Source: SVFI01 sp045535935
GTDB lineage: Bacteria > Bacillota > Clostridia > Lachnospirales > Lachnospiraceae
Assembly: GCA_045535935.1 (NCBI GenBank)
Contig: JAZSMO010000034.1
Coordinates: 1 to 64,000 of the forward strand
Direction: 5' to 3'
DNA length: 64,000 nt
Positions within the stretch are counted from its first letter, which is position 1, and each line of letters starts with the position of its first letter. The notes beneath the pieces were generated by a model. That model saw only the letters and a program-made list of their open reading frames with translations. It was not told where the DNA came from and made no database searches. Both the position numbers and the translations under genes were made by a program. Below are positions 31,398-40,620 of the stretch, one piece after another.

Positions 31398-33266
31398 ATG
31401 TTCGATCTGAAAGAGGAGCTTACTAAGCTTCCGAATTGTCCGGGCGTATATATTATGCATGATGAAAAGGATACCATTTTGTATGTGGGGAAGGCAATCA
31501 ATCTGAATCGCCGTGTACATTCCTATTTCCGTGAGAGTACGAAAAAGTCTCCGAAAATACAAAAGATGGTAAGCCTGATTCATCATTTTGAGTATATTGT
31601 CACGGATTCCGAACTGGAAGCGCTGGTTCTGGAAAACAATCTGATCAAAGAACATCGCCCGAAGTACAATACGATGCTCAAGGACGATAAAACATATCCG
31701 TATATTAAAGTGACGCTCGGCGAGGAATATCCGAGAGTCCTTTTTTCGCGTCTGATGAAAAAAGATAAGTCCAAATATTTCGGGCCATTCACCAGTGCGG
31801 GTGCGGTCAAAGATACGATTGACCTGATTTGCAAATTATATAAGATAAGAACCTGCAATGCATCGATGAAAAACGGGCAGGACCGCGCCTGTCTCAATTA
31901 CCATATGAAACAATGTCTGGCGCCGTGCATGGGAAATGTTTCCCCGGAGGAGTACGGCGAGAATGTGAAGAAGGCGCTGGAGTTTCTGGGAGGTAACTAC
32001 GGTCCGGTGCTTCGGGAACTGGATCAGAAAATGCAGGAAGCCTCGGACAACATGGAATTTGAGGAGGCGATCCGCTACCGCGATTTGAAAAACAGTGTGC
32101 TGTCCGTTGCGCAAAAGCAGAAAATCACGGATTCGGACGGCGAAGATAAGGATGTAATTGCCCTTGCCAAGGATGAGAAGGATGCGGTTGTGCAGGTATT
32201 CTTTGTCCGCGACGGGAAACTAATCGGCCGTGAACATTTTTATATGACGAATGTAGCCCAGAGCAGTGAGGCGGAAGTGCTGGAGAGTTTTTTGAAACAG
32301 TTTTATGCGGGGACGCCGTATCTTCCGAAAACGATTATGCTGTCTATGGAGATTGAGGACGCAGAGCTTTTGCAGGAGTGGTTGTCCGGCCGGAAAGGTG
32401 CGAAAGTGAGAATTGTCGTGCCGAAGATCGGCAGCAAGGAAAAGCTGGTGGAGCTGGCAGGGAAAAACGCAGCTCTTATCCTCGGACAGGACAAGGAGCG
32501 TATCCGGAGGGAGCAGGAACGCACCACGGGAGCTGCGGCGCAGATCGCAGAGCTTATAGGAATCGCAGGTGTACATCGGATGGAGGCTTACGATATCTCC
32601 AATATCAGCGGCTTTGAGACCGTCGGTTCCATGGTGGTATATGAGGATGGAAAGCCCCGCCGGAGTGATTACCGCAAATTCAAAATCAAGACGGTGGCGG
32701 GAAGCGACGACTATGCCAGCATGAGAGAGGTGTTGACCAGACGATTTTCCCATGGACTCAGCGAGAAGGAAGAAAATGCCCAAAAAGGAAAGGACGATAT
32801 GTTCGGAAGCTTTACCAAATTTCCGGATCTTCTTCTCATGGACGGCGGAAAAGGTCAGGTAAATATTGCGGAGGAAGTCCTTGAAAAGTTAGGCATTGCT
32901 ATCCCGGTCTGCGGTATGGTCAAGGATGACAATCACCGGACAAGAGGTCTGTATTATCAAAACAAGGAATTGCCGCTGGACACTCATTCGGAGGGATTTA
33001 AGCTGATCACCCGCATTCAGGATGAGGCTCATCGGTTTGCCATCGAGTATCACAGATCTCTTCGGAGAAAGACGAATGTAAAGTCGGTTCTGGATGAGAT
33101 CAAAGGGGTGGGGCCGGCGCGACGTAAAGCGCTTATGCGCCATTTCGACTCCATTGCACATATAAAAGCAGCAACGGTGGAAGAACTGATGGAAATACCG
33201 GAAATCAATGAAAACTGTGCCAAGGAAATTTACGCTTTTTTTCATGACACAAGTATGTTAGAATAA
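31398..33266 (+). CDS. uvrC: Excinuclease ABC subunit C
   Basis: 622 residues starting MFDLKEELTKLPNCPGVYIM; the ATG at 31398 has GGGAGGA upstream, while the longer frame runs back through the terminator and is unlikely. GIY-YIG nuclease at the N-terminus (GVYIMHDEKDTILYVGKAINL, 3' incision), a UVR motif near 205-240 (MEFEEAIRYRDLKNSV), the RNase H-like C-terminal nuclease (AYDISNISG ... LLMDGGKGQVN ... 5' incision) and a terminal HhH region (LDEIKGVGPARRKALMRHF). Acts with UvrAB in nucleotide excision repair. Confidence 0.96.
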   Translation: MFDLKEELTKLPNCPGVYIMHDEKDTILYVGKAINLNRRVHSYFRESTKKSPKIQKMVSLIHHFEYIVTDSELEALVLENNLIKEHRPKYNTMLKDDKTYPYIKVTLGEEYPRVLFSRLMKKDKSKYFGPFTSAGAVKDTIDLICKLYKIRTCNASMKNGQDRACLNYHMKQCLAPCMGNVSPEEYGENVKKALEFLGGNYGPVLRELDQKMQEASDNMEFEEAIRYRDLKNSVLSVAQKQKITDSDGEDKDVIALAKDEKDAVVQVFFVRDGKLIGREHFYMTNVAQSSEAEVLESFLKQFYAGTPYLPKTIMLSMEIEDAELLQEWLSGRKGAKVRIVVPKIGSKEKLVELAGKNAALILGQDKERIRREQERTTGAAAQIAELIGIAGVHRMEAYDISNISGFETVGSMVVYEDGKPRRSDYRKFKIKTVAGSDDYASMREVLTRRFSHGLSEKEENAQKGKDDMFGSFTKFPDLLLMDGGKGQVNIAEEVLEKLGIAIPVCGMVKDDNHRTRGLYYQNKELPLDTHSEGFKLITRIQDEAHRFAIEYHRSLRRKTNVKSVLDEIKGVGPARRKALMRHFDSIAHIKAATVEELMEIPEINENCAKEIYAFFHDTSMLE

Positions 33267-33304
33267 ATAGGATAAACACGTTTTTTACAGTAAGGAGAGG
33301 GATT

Positions 33305-34246
33305 ATGGCGAGCATTAGTCTGAACAAAATCATTGAAAGATTTAAATTGGAAAATCTGACACCGGAAATTGAGACCAAGGGAATCAAAATTACGCAGCCG
33401 GATATTAACAGACCGGCTCTTCAGTTGGCAGGTTATTTCGAGCATTATGAGGCGACACGTCTGCAGATCATCGGATTTGTGGAGTATACCTATATGAAAG
33501 GTCTTTCCGAGGAGCGCAAGGAAGAGATTTTTGAGAAGCTTCTTTCCAATCCGATTCCGGTCATTGTATTTTGCCGTGAACTTCAGCCTGATCCTTTATT
33601 TTTGAAAAAGTCGGTGGAACACGGAATTCCGCTTTTGATGACCAAGAAAGCGACCTCGGCTTTTACGGCGGAAGTCATCCGCTGGCTCAACGTGCAGCTT
33701 GCACCTTGTATTTCCGTGCACGGTGTACTTGTCGACGTATACGGCGAGGGTGTTCTGATTACGGGAGAGAGCGGTATCGGTAAATCCGAGGCTGCGCTTG
33801 AACTTGTAAAAAGAGGACACCGTCTTGTGACAGATGACGTGGTTGAGATTCGCAAAGTCAGTGATGATACGCTTGTCGGTTCTGCGCCGGATATTACCAA
33901 GCATTTCATTGAACTTCGCGGTATCGGTATTACAGATATTAAGACACTTTTCGGTGTTTCCAGCGTTAAGGAAACCAGTCAGATTGACCTTGTAATTCAT
34001 CTGGAAGACTGGAGTAAAGAAAAAGAATATGACCGCCTCGGTTTGGAGGAAGAATTTGTGGACTATCTCGGTAACAAAGTGACATCCCACACGATTCCGA
34101 TTCGTCCGGGACGAAATCTGGCGCTGATTTGTGAGACGGCAGCGGTTAACCATCGTCAGAAAAAGATGGGTTATAATGCAGCCCAGGAGCTTTACAAAAG
34201 AGTACAGGAAAATCTTACAAAGCGCAGAGATGATGACGAAGAATAA
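33305..34246 (+). CDS. hprK: HPr kinase/phosphorylase
   Basis: 313 residues. P-loop GESGIGKSE at about 153-161, the family signature LVTDDVVEIRKVSDD next to it and the C-terminal KVTSHTIPIRPGRN block are intact. The bifunctional enzyme phosphorylates and dephosphorylates Ser46 of HPr or Crh according to energy state. A Crh-like target is encoded 3.8 kb downstream in the same cluster. Ribosome site AAGGAGAGG. Confidence 0.95.
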   Translation: MASISLNKIIERFKLENLTPEIETKGIKITQPDINRPALQLAGYFEHYEATRLQIIGFVEYTYMKGLSEERKEEIFEKLLSNPIPVIVFCRELQPDPLFLKKSVEHGIPLLMTKKATSAFTAEVIRWLNVQLAPCISVHGVLVDVYGEGVLITGESGIGKSEAALELVKRGHRLVTDDVVEIRKVSDDTLVGSAPDITKHFIELRGIGITDIKTLFGVSSVKETSQIDLVIHLEDWSKEKEYDRLGLEEEFVDYLGNKVTSHTIPIRPGRNLALICETAAVNHRQKKMGYNAAQELYKRVQENLTKRRDDDEE

Positions 34247-34264
34247 AAAGTAAGGAGTGCAGCT

Positions 34265-35200
34265 ATGAAAAAATATTGTTTTGGTGTAGATGTCGGGGGA
34301 ACGACAATCAAAATGGGACTGTTTGATGTGGAAGGAAACGTTCTCGATAAGTGGGAAATTAAGACCCGTACGGAAAACGGCGGTGAAAACGTACTTCCGG
34401 ACATCGCAAAAGCAGTTGCGGATAAAATGACAGAGAAATCCATTTCCAAAGAGGAAGTGGCAGGTGTCGGTGTCGGTGTTCCGGGGCCGGTGGATTCCAA
34501 AGGAATCGTGCACCGCTGCGTCAACCTCGGATGGGATGAGTTCAATGTAAATGAAAAATTAGGAGCCCTTGTTGATATGCCGGTTATGGCAGGAAATGAT
34601 GCCAACGTGGCAGCCCTCGGCGAAATGTGGAAGGGCGGCGGACAGGGTCATGAGGATCTTGTTGTGGTAACCCTCGGTACCGGTGTCGGCGGCGGTATTA
34701 TCATCAACGGTAAAATGTTAACCGGAGCGAACGGTTCCGGTGGTGAAATCGGACATATTCACGTACAGGACGGTGAACCGGATCAGTGCGGATGCGGTAA
34801 TTACGGATGTCTGGAGCAGTATGCGTCAGCGACCGGTATTGTCCGTATTGCAAAACGCATTTTGGCAAAAACACAGGATGCGACGGTTCTCAAAGCAGAC
34901 GGTGTGACAGCTAAGGATGTTTGGGATGCGGTAAAAGAAGGAGATGCAGTTGCAATCCAGGTGGCAGAGCAGTTCGGTAAATATTTGGGCGAAGGACTTG
35001 CAGCAATTGCCTGTGTAGTCAATCCGGAAGCTTTCGTAATCGGCGGCGGAGTTTCCAAGGCCGGTGAAGTTCTTCTTTCCTATGTGGAGAAAAATTACAA
35101 ACCGGTTGTTTTCCACGGTAGCAGAGAGGTAGAGTTTACTTTGGCTACACTGGGAAATGATGCGGGTATCTTCGGTGCAGCTAAATTAGTGTTAGGCTAA
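34265..35200 (+). CDS. glk: ROK-family glucokinase
   Basis: 311 residues. N-terminal ATP motif GVDVGGTTIKMGLFD; sugar-site ENGGENV ... GNDANVAALGEMW; ROK zinc site CGCGNYGCLEQYAS near residue 175 (CxCGxxGCxE); second phosphate motif GTGVGGGIIINGK. No DNA-binding domain, so it is a kinase and not a ROK repressor. It lies 18 bp after hprK, fitting a carbon-control cluster. Substrate most likely glucose, by family. Confidence 0.92.
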   Translation: MKKYCFGVDVGGTTIKMGLFDVEGNVLDKWEIKTRTENGGENVLPDIAKAVADKMTEKSISKEEVAGVGVGVPGPVDSKGIVHRCVNLGWDEFNVNEKLGALVDMPVMAGNDANVAALGEMWKGGGQGHEDLVVVTLGTGVGGGIIINGKMLTGANGSGGEIGHIHVQDGEPDQCGCGNYGCLEQYASATGIVRIAKRILAKTQDATVLKADGVTAKDVWDAVKEGDAVAIQVAEQFGKYLGEGLAAIACVVNPEAFVIGGGVSKAGEVLLSYVEKNYKPVVFHGSREVEFTLATLGNDAGIFGAAKLVLG

Positions 35201-35238
35201 CCTTTTGCAGCATAAGAATGATAGAAATACATAAATGG

Positions 35239-35267
35239 AGAAGGGCCGAAAAGTCCTTCTTTCATTT
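35239..35267 (+). terminator. Partial terminator between glk and murB
   Basis: AGAAGGGC (35239-35246) and GTCCTTCT (35253-35260) pair with one G.U, followed by a T-rich but interrupted run. Probably reduces and does not abolish read-through to murB. Confidence 0.55.
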
Positions 35268-35294
35268 TGAAAACGAAAAAAGCAGGTGACTGGT

Positions 35295-36206
35295 ATGAAT
35301 CAGGCAGTAAAAGACTTTTTAAAAGAAAATGTAGCAGCTGAAAATTTGTTTTGGAACGAGCCGATGGATAAGCACACGACATTCCGGGTAGGCGGAGAGG
35401 CGGATGCGCTTGTCTGTGTTACGGATTCCGAAATGCTGCAGAAAATAGTATCCTATATGGCAAAAGTGTCCCAGGATTTTTTTATACTGGGAAAAGGCAG
35501 CAATCTTCTTGTCAGTGACAAAGGATATCGCGGTGTAATTCTAGACATGAGCAAATGTTATACCGATGTGCGGGTAGAGGGGAATACCATTATTGCCCAG
35601 GCCGGAGCATCACTTCCTCAGGTGGCGGTTTTGGCGGCGGAACACGGATTGTCCGGATTGGAATTTGCGGCCGGAATTCCGGGAACCATCGGCGGTGCCG
35701 TGGTCATGAACGCAGGAGCCTATGACGGAGAGATGAAGCAGGTGGTCAAAAAAGTGACCGTGCTCAATCAGACCGGCGAGGAGATGGAGCTGGACAATGC
35801 GACGATGGAATTCGGCTACCGCACCAGCATCATCAAAAACCGTCCGTTTGTCGTGCAGGAGGTTGTGTTTGAACTCGAGCCCGGTGATCCGGAGGAAATC
35901 AAGAAAAAAGGCGCAGAGTTCAATCAGAGAAGAAGAGATAAACAACCGCTGGAGTTTCCTAGCGCAGGAAGTACCTTTAAGAGACCGGAAGGATACTTTG
36001 CAGGGAAGCTGATTATGGACGCAGGACTTCGCGGATATCGTATCGGCGGTGCGCAGGTGTCCGAAAAACACTGCGGTTTTGTAATTAATGTGGGAAATGC
36101 TTCGGCGTCGGATATTTACGATCTGATGGACGAGGTCAGTGAAAAGGTATACGAACAGTTTGGGGTCCGTCTGGAGCCGGAAATTGTGAGACTCGGAGAA
36201 TTTTAA
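35295..36206 (+). CDS. murB: UDP-N-acetylenolpyruvoylglucosamine reductase
   Basis: 303 residues from ATG 35295, preceded by AGGTG at a suitable distance. FAD-binding N-terminal part (HTTFRVGGEADALV ... FFILGKGSNLLVSDKGYRGV), middle domain with GIPGTIGGAVVMNAGAYDGE, and C-terminal substrate domain with PSAGSTFKRPEGYFAGKLI (the catalytic serine in SAGSTFKRP) and VSEKHCGFVIN. Makes UDP-MurNAc for peptidoglycan. Confidence 0.95.
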   Translation: MNQAVKDFLKENVAAENLFWNEPMDKHTTFRVGGEADALVCVTDSEMLQKIVSYMAKVSQDFFILGKGSNLLVSDKGYRGVILDMSKCYTDVRVEGNTIIAQAGASLPQVAVLAAEHGLSGLEFAAGIPGTIGGAVVMNAGAYDGEMKQVVKKVTVLNQTGEEMELDNATMEFGYRTSIIKNRPFVVQEVVFELEPGDPEEIKKKGAEFNQRRRDKQPLEFPSAGSTFKRPEGYFAGKLIMDAGLRGYRIGGAQVSEKHCGFVINVGNASASDIYDLMDEVSEKVYEQFGVRLEPEIVRLGEF

Positions 36207-36264
36207 ATTCCTGCGATGAAATAAGTCGACGGGAAACGGGCATAAGACAAGTGGAGGTAGAAGC

Positions 36265-37128
36265 ATGCGATTTGTAGTAGTGACGGGAATGAGCGGCGGC
36301 GGAAAGCAGACCGCGATGAAAATGCTGGAAGATATCGGATTTTATTGTGTGGATAATCTTCCGGTCCCTTTGGTGCCGACGTTTGCAGAGCTTTTGCTCC
36401 AGCCCGGAAGTGAGATTCGCAAGGTGGCAGTGGGTCTTGATATTCGTTCGGATCAGGTGTTCGGCGATATCATGAAAGCCCTCGGGCAGCTGAGTGAATT
36501 GAACATTGCTTACGAAGTTCTTTTTATGGATGCTTCGGACAGTATTTTATTAAAGCGATATAAAGAAAGCAGACGTATACATCCGATCGACGGCCATGGA
36601 GCCATCGAAGACAGTATCCGTAAGGAGCGGGAAATCTTAAAAGAAATCCATGACAAGGCGGATTACATTTTTGATACCTCTTCTCTTTTGACAAGGGAAT
36701 TAAAAGAGGAGCTTGACCGCATATTTGTGAAAAACGAGGCATATAATAGCCTCATGATTACCATCATGTCCTTCGGATTTAAAAACGGTATTCCGCTGGA
36801 TTCCGACTTGGTGTTTGATGTGCGTTTTTTGCCGAATCCGTTCTATATCGATGAGTTGAAGCATAAGACCGGAAATGACAAAGAAGTATATGACTATGTC
36901 ATGTCCTTTAAGGAGGCGGGAGATTTCCTGGAAAAATTGACGGATATGCTCCAGTTCCTTGTTCCGAATTACGTAAAGGAAGGAAAGTACCGACTGGTGA
37001 TTGGTATCGGATGCACCGGCGGAAAACATCGAAGCGTCACGCTGGCCAATGCCCTTTATGATAAGATGAAAAATAAAGGTAACTACGGATTGACACTGGT
37101 TCACAAAGATATTAACAGAGTGAAATAA
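36265..37128 (+). CDS. rapZ: RapZ / YvcJ nucleotide-binding protein
   Basis: 287 residues. The P-loop is GMSGGGKQT at 8-16: the lysine is kept but Gln replaces the usual Ser/Thr after it. The C-terminal part has the signature GCTGGKHRSVTLAN (about 251-264). In E. coli RapZ guides RNase E to small RNAs of hexosamine metabolism; the Bacillus YvcJ is a GTP/ATP-binding protein of the yvcJ-yvcK-yvcL-crh operon. Here it sits between murB and whiA, the same conserved block without yvcK. Confidence 0.93.
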   Translation: MRFVVVTGMSGGGKQTAMKMLEDIGFYCVDNLPVPLVPTFAELLLQPGSEIRKVAVGLDIRSDQVFGDIMKALGQLSELNIAYEVLFMDASDSILLKRYKESRRIHPIDGHGAIEDSIRKEREILKEIHDKADYIFDTSSLLTRELKEELDRIFVKNEAYNSLMITIMSFGFKNGIPLDSDLVFDVRFLPNPFYIDELKHKTGNDKEVYDYVMSFKEAGDFLEKLTDMLQFLVPNYVKEGKYRLVIGIGCTGGKHRSVTLANALYDKMKNKGNYGLTLVHKDINRVK

Positions 37129-37140
37129 AAGGGGTGTTAT

Positions 37141-38070
37141 ATGTCTTTCTCAGGAGAAATCAAAGAAGAACTGCTCTTTGTTTCGGGGACATCCCGTCAT
37201 TGCCGGCTGGCGGAGCTGGCGGCGTATTTTCAGTTTTGCGGACAACTTTTAACAGATGACAGCGGAAGTGCAATGCTCCGATTTCAGACAGAAAACAAAA
37301 TTGTAGCAAGAAAATGCTTTACATTGCTCAAGAAAACATTTAAGATAGAGGCTGATGTGGTTGTGCGCAAAAGCAGCATGCAGTCGGGTGGCTTGACATA
37401 TTTGATTCATGTGTCATATCCTGTTTTGGCATGCAAAGTATCAGAGGCGCTGAAGGCAGAGGAGCAAAAAGAGTGCGGACATACTAGTGCCATGCTCGTA
37501 AAAAACAGTTGCTGCAAGCGTGCATTTTTGCGCGGTGCGTATCTGGTGTCCGGATCCATGAGCGATCCGAATAAGTCATACCATGTTGAGCTTGTGTGTC
37601 AGACACAGGAGCAGGCAGAACAGATTATGAAAATGCTTCATGATTTCGGGCTGGATGCCAAAACAGTTCTTCGAAAAAAATATTATGTGGTTTATTTAAA
37701 AGAAGGCGAAAATATTGCGGATTTTCTCAATATTATCGAGGCGCATCAGGCCTTAATGGAATTTGAGAATACGCGTATCCTCAAGGGCGTACGGAATATG
37801 GTTAACCGCAAGGTCAACTGTGATGCGGCCAATATCAACAAGACCGTGACCGCCGCTGCCAGACAGGTGGAGGATATCAAATATATTCAGTCGGTATGCG
37901 GACTGGAAAAGCTTCCGGATGCGCTTCGTGAAATGGCGTATATACGTCTTGAAAACCCGGAAGTACCATTAGGTGAGCTCGGAAAACTTCTGGATCCGCC
38001 GGTGGGCAAATCGGGAGTGAACCATAGATTAAGAAAAATCGGGGAATTTGCTAAAGATCTGAGAGGATAG
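37141..38070 (+). CDS. whiA: WhiA-family DNA-binding protein
   Basis: 309 residues, with an N-terminal degenerate LAGLIDADG-like domain (CCKRAFLRGAYLVSGSMSDPNKSYHVEL at about 122-149) and a C-terminal HTH (LGELGKLLDPPVGKSGVNHRLRKIGEFA). A sporulation and division regulator in Streptomyces; in Firmicutes it affects division and fatty acid composition. Twelve bases after rapZ with AAGGGGTG as ribosome site: one operon. Confidence 0.94.
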   Translation: MSFSGEIKEELLFVSGTSRHCRLAELAAYFQFCGQLLTDDSGSAMLRFQTENKIVARKCFTLLKKTFKIEADVVVRKSSMQSGGLTYLIHVSYPVLACKVSEALKAEEQKECGHTSAMLVKNSCCKRAFLRGAYLVSGSMSDPNKSYHVELVCQTQEQAEQIMKMLHDFGLDAKTVLRKKYYVVYLKEGENIADFLNIIEAHQALMEFENTRILKGVRNMVNRKVNCDAANINKTVTAAARQVEDIKYIQSVCGLEKLPDALREMAYIRLENPEVPLGELGKLLDPPVGKSGVNHRLRKIGEFAKDLRG

Positions 38071-38090
38071 TAGTATTAGGAGGAAGTAAG

Positions 38091-38348
38091 ATGATCGAAA
38101 AGACAATGAAAATCCAACTGGAGCACGGCTTGGAAGCCAGACCGGTTGCTGTACTTGTTCAGAAGGCAAGTATGCATGACAGCACGATTTATATTCATGC
38201 AGAAGGAAAGAAGGTCAATGCGAAAAGTATTATGGGGATGATGAGCCTCGGTCTCAATATGGGTGAAGAGGTTACGGTTGTTGCAGAAGGCGTGGATGAA
38301 GCAGCAGCGATCGAGAGCATTGAAAAGTATTTGGGTGGACAGGAATAA
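38091..38348 (+). CDS. crh: Crh-like HPr homologue lacking the PTS histidine
   Basis: 85 residues of HPr fold. At the position of the PTS phosphate carrier His15 the sequence reads HGLEARP, with Glu15; Ser46 in NAKSIMG is kept. B. subtilis Crh has Gln at the same place. The protein therefore cannot carry PTS phosphate but can be a substrate of HprK and a CcpA partner. It lies 20 bp after whiA exactly as crh lies after yvcL in Bacillus. Strong AGGAGG site; followed by a terminator. Confidence 0.88.
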   Translation: MIEKTMKIQLEHGLEARPVAVLVQKASMHDSTIYIHAEGKKVNAKSIMGMMSLGLNMGEEVTVVAEGVDEAAAIESIEKYLGGQE

Positions 38349-38373
38349 TTTCAGACGTTAGCAAATGAAACCT

Positions 38374-38403
38374 AAAAGGGGCACGGAAGGTGCCTCTTTT
38401 TTG
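38374..38403 (+). terminator. Terminator of the murB-rapZ-whiA-crh operon
   Basis: AAAAGGGGCAC (38374-38384) and GTGCCTCTTTT (38390-38400) form the stem, followed by T. Confidence 0.88.
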
Positions 38404-38424
38404 TCAAAAAAAGGTGGAATCTAT

Positions 38425-39315
38425 ATGGACGAAAAAAAGATGTTGTTTATTTACAATCCTCATGCGGGAAAGTCCGGTATCCGGAGCAATCTGCTCGATA
38501 TCGTTGACATTTTTACAAAAGCGGGCTATGAAGTGACGGCGCAGCCGACGCAGAAAAAAGGCGATGCGATAGAAGCCACAGTGGAAAAGTCGGGAAGATT
38601 TGATCTGCTTGTATGCAGTGGCGGTGACGGAACCATCGATGAGGTAGTGACAGGAATGATGCAGAGGACGGAGCGCATTCCGATCGGATATGTTCCGGCG
38701 GGTACGACCAACGATTTTGCAAGGAGCCTGAAAATCCCGCGTACGATGATCAAGGCGGCGCAGACAATCGTGGATGGACATCCGTTTGCCTGTGATATCG
38801 GGACATTTAACGGAGACTCTTTTGTATACATCGCGGCGTTTGGACTGTTTACGGATGTCTCCTATCTGACCGATCAAAATATGAAAAACGTGCTCGGTCA
38901 TATGGCTTACCTTTTGGAGGGAGCCAAGAGACTGAACAGTTATCCTTCTTATCATATGAAGTTTACGGCGAACGGAACCACAATCGAGGATGATTTCATG
39001 TACGGAATGATCACCAATTCCTTCTCGGTGGGCGGATTTAAAAATATTACCGGGCAGCATGTAAAACTGGATGACGGCGTTTTTGAAGTTACGCTGATTA
39101 AAACGCCGAAAAACGTCAGTGAGCTCAATCAGCTGATGACAGCACTTGTCATGAAAAACGTGGATACAGATTGCATGTACTGCTTTAAGGCGTCGCAGAT
39201 TATGTTCGAGTGTGAGGATGAAGTGCCGTGGACGCTGGATGGTGAGTATGGCGGTCATCAGAGAAAGGTATCCATCCAAAACGAAATGCAGGCGCTTGAA
39301 ATACTTGTTCCTTAA
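38425..39315 (+). CDS. Diacylglycerol kinase-family lipid kinase (YegS/DgkB-like)
   Basis: 296 residues from ATG 38425 (AAAGGTGG upstream); the longer frame starts inside the terminator stem. Catalytic-domain motifs are FIYNPHAGKSG at the start and the nucleotide loop CSGGDGTIDEVVTGMM (about 63-78), then PAGTTNDFARSL. The C-terminal beta domain ends with LDGEYGG. Phosphorylates diacylglycerol or a related lipid; exact substrate uncertain. Confidence 0.9.
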   Translation: MDEKKMLFIYNPHAGKSGIRSNLLDIVDIFTKAGYEVTAQPTQKKGDAIEATVEKSGRFDLLVCSGGDGTIDEVVTGMMQRTERIPIGYVPAGTTNDFARSLKIPRTMIKAAQTIVDGHPFACDIGTFNGDSFVYIAAFGLFTDVSYLTDQNMKNVLGHMAYLLEGAKRLNSYPSYHMKFTANGTTIEDDFMYGMITNSFSVGGFKNITGQHVKLDDGVFEVTLIKTPKNVSELNQLMTALVMKNVDTDCMYCFKASQIMFECEDEVPWTLDGEYGGHQRKVSIQNEMQALEILVP

Positions 39316-39323
39316 AAAAGTAT

Positions 39324-39351
39324 TTGCTTTTAAATAAAGATGCGTTATAAT
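39324..39351 (+). promoter_or_regulatory. Promoter of fba
   Basis: TTGCTT (39324-39329), 16 bp, perfect TATAAT (39346-39351), 41 bp before the start codon, with GGAGGT as ribosome site. Confidence 0.65.
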
Positions 39352-39391
39352 GGTAACGATAAAATGTTTAATTTTTACGGAGGTAAGTAAC

Positions 39392-40255
39392 ATGTTAGTT
39401 TCAGCAGCAGAAATGCTTAAAAAAGCAAAAGCAGGCCACTATGCAGTTGGTCAGTTCAACATCAACAACTTAGAGTGGACAAAAGCTATCCTTTTAACAG
39501 CACAGGAAAACAACTCACCGGTTATCCTCGGTGTATCTGAGGGTGCAGGTAAATACATGGGTGGTTATGATGCAGTTGTAGGTATGGTTAACGGTCTTAT
39601 CAAAGATCTTGAGATCACTGTACCGGTAGCTCTTCACTTAGACCACGGCTCATACGAGCACTGCTACAAATGTATCGAAGCAGGTTTCTCTTCAGTAATG
39701 TTCGACGGTTCTCACTACCCGATCGAAGAGAACGTAGCTAAGACTACAGAATTAGTAAAAGCAGCTCACGACAAAGGAATCTCTATCGAAGCAGAAGTTG
39801 GTTCTATCGGCGGAGAAGAAGACGGCGTTGTAGGCGCAGGTGAATGTGCAGATCCGGATGAATGTAAAGCAGTTGCTGATCTCGGAATCGACTTCCTTGC
39901 AGCAGGTATCGGTAACATCCACGGAAAATATCCGGCAAACTGGGCAGGATTATCATTCGAGACATTAGATGCAATCCAGCAGAAAACAGGCGATATGCCA
40001 TTAGTTCTTCACGGTGGTACAGGTATCCCTGTAGATATGATCAAAAAAGCAATCAGCCTCGGTGTTGCTAAGATCAACGTTAACACAGAGTGTCAGTTAG
40101 CATTCGCTGCAGCTACACGTAAATACATCGAAGAAGGCAAAGACTTAGAAGGTAAAGGATTTGACCCTCGTAAGCTTTTAGCTCCTGGTTTCCAGGCTAT
40201 CAAAGATACTGTAAAAGAAAAAATGGAAATCTTTGGTTCTATCGGACAGGCTTAA
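39392..40255 (+). CDS. fba: Class II fructose-1,6-bisphosphate aldolase
   Basis: 287 residues from ATG 39392, which follows GGAGGT; a longer frame has no ribosome site. Metal and substrate motifs: VALHLDHGSYEHCYKCIEAGFSSVMFDGSHYP (zinc-binding His and neighbouring Asp), EAEVGSIGGEEDG, GNIHGKYP, LHGGTGIP. Codon use is markedly biased towards a few codons, as in highly expressed genes. Glycolysis and gluconeogenesis; monocistronic between its promoter and a long terminator. Confidence 0.96.
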   Translation: MLVSAAEMLKKAKAGHYAVGQFNINNLEWTKAILLTAQENNSPVILGVSEGAGKYMGGYDAVVGMVNGLIKDLEITVPVALHLDHGSYEHCYKCIEAGFSSVMFDGSHYPIEENVAKTTELVKAAHDKGISIEAEVGSIGGEEDGVVGAGECADPDECKAVADLGIDFLAAGIGNIHGKYPANWAGLSFETLDAIQQKTGDMPLVLHGGTGIPVDMIKKAISLGVAKINVNTECQLAFAAATRKYIEEGKDLEGKGFDPRKLLAPGFQAIKDTVKEKMEIFGSIGQA

Positions 40256-40298
40256 TTTATACTTAAAACTATCTCTCAATTGAATTGAGGCGATGAAG

Positions 40299-40347
40299 TG
40301 CACCACAAATGTCAGACATGCGCTGACATTTGGCGGTGCATTTTTTT
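40299..40347 (+). terminator. Terminator of fba
   Basis: A long interrupted stem: TGCACC and CAAATGTCAG on the 5' side, CTGACATTTG and GGTGCA on the 3' side, followed by seven T. Located 43 bases after the stop codon. Confidence 0.92.
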
Positions 40348-40376
40348 GTTGTGCGCTGCTTGTTGGGGCGGTGTTT

Positions 40377-40620
40377 TCGTCCTAAATTTTTGTAGTTCAT
40401 TACTATGGGATGAAAAAGTGAAGTTGATTTCCGGTTTTCTCACCCTATATTGGGATTTGTAGAATTATGGGATGAGAAATTGAATCAAATCTCATAAAAA
40501 AGGCTCGAAATCCTTATTTTTTTCACCCCAATTATCTCTGACTGACATTTTGGGATGAAAGCAAAACTTTTTATCATTGTTTTTTCACCCTAAATATTTT
40601 TTTGTGTATTATTGGGATGA
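40377..40620. repeat. Array 2: eight copies of TRGGATGA-type octamer in alternating orientation
   Basis: Reverse copies start at 40377 (TCGTCCTA), 40440 (TCACCCTA), 40523 (TCACCCCA) and 40585 (TCACCCTA); forward copies TGGGATGA start at 40406, 40468, 40551 and 40613. The seven gaps are 21, 26, 20, 47, 20, 26 and 20 bp. Forward copies are mostly followed by A runs and reverse copies preceded by T runs, so each forward copy can pair with the next reverse copy over about 10-12 bp. This fills the 358 bases between fba and the LRR fragment; no intact gene is there. Confidence 0.9.
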
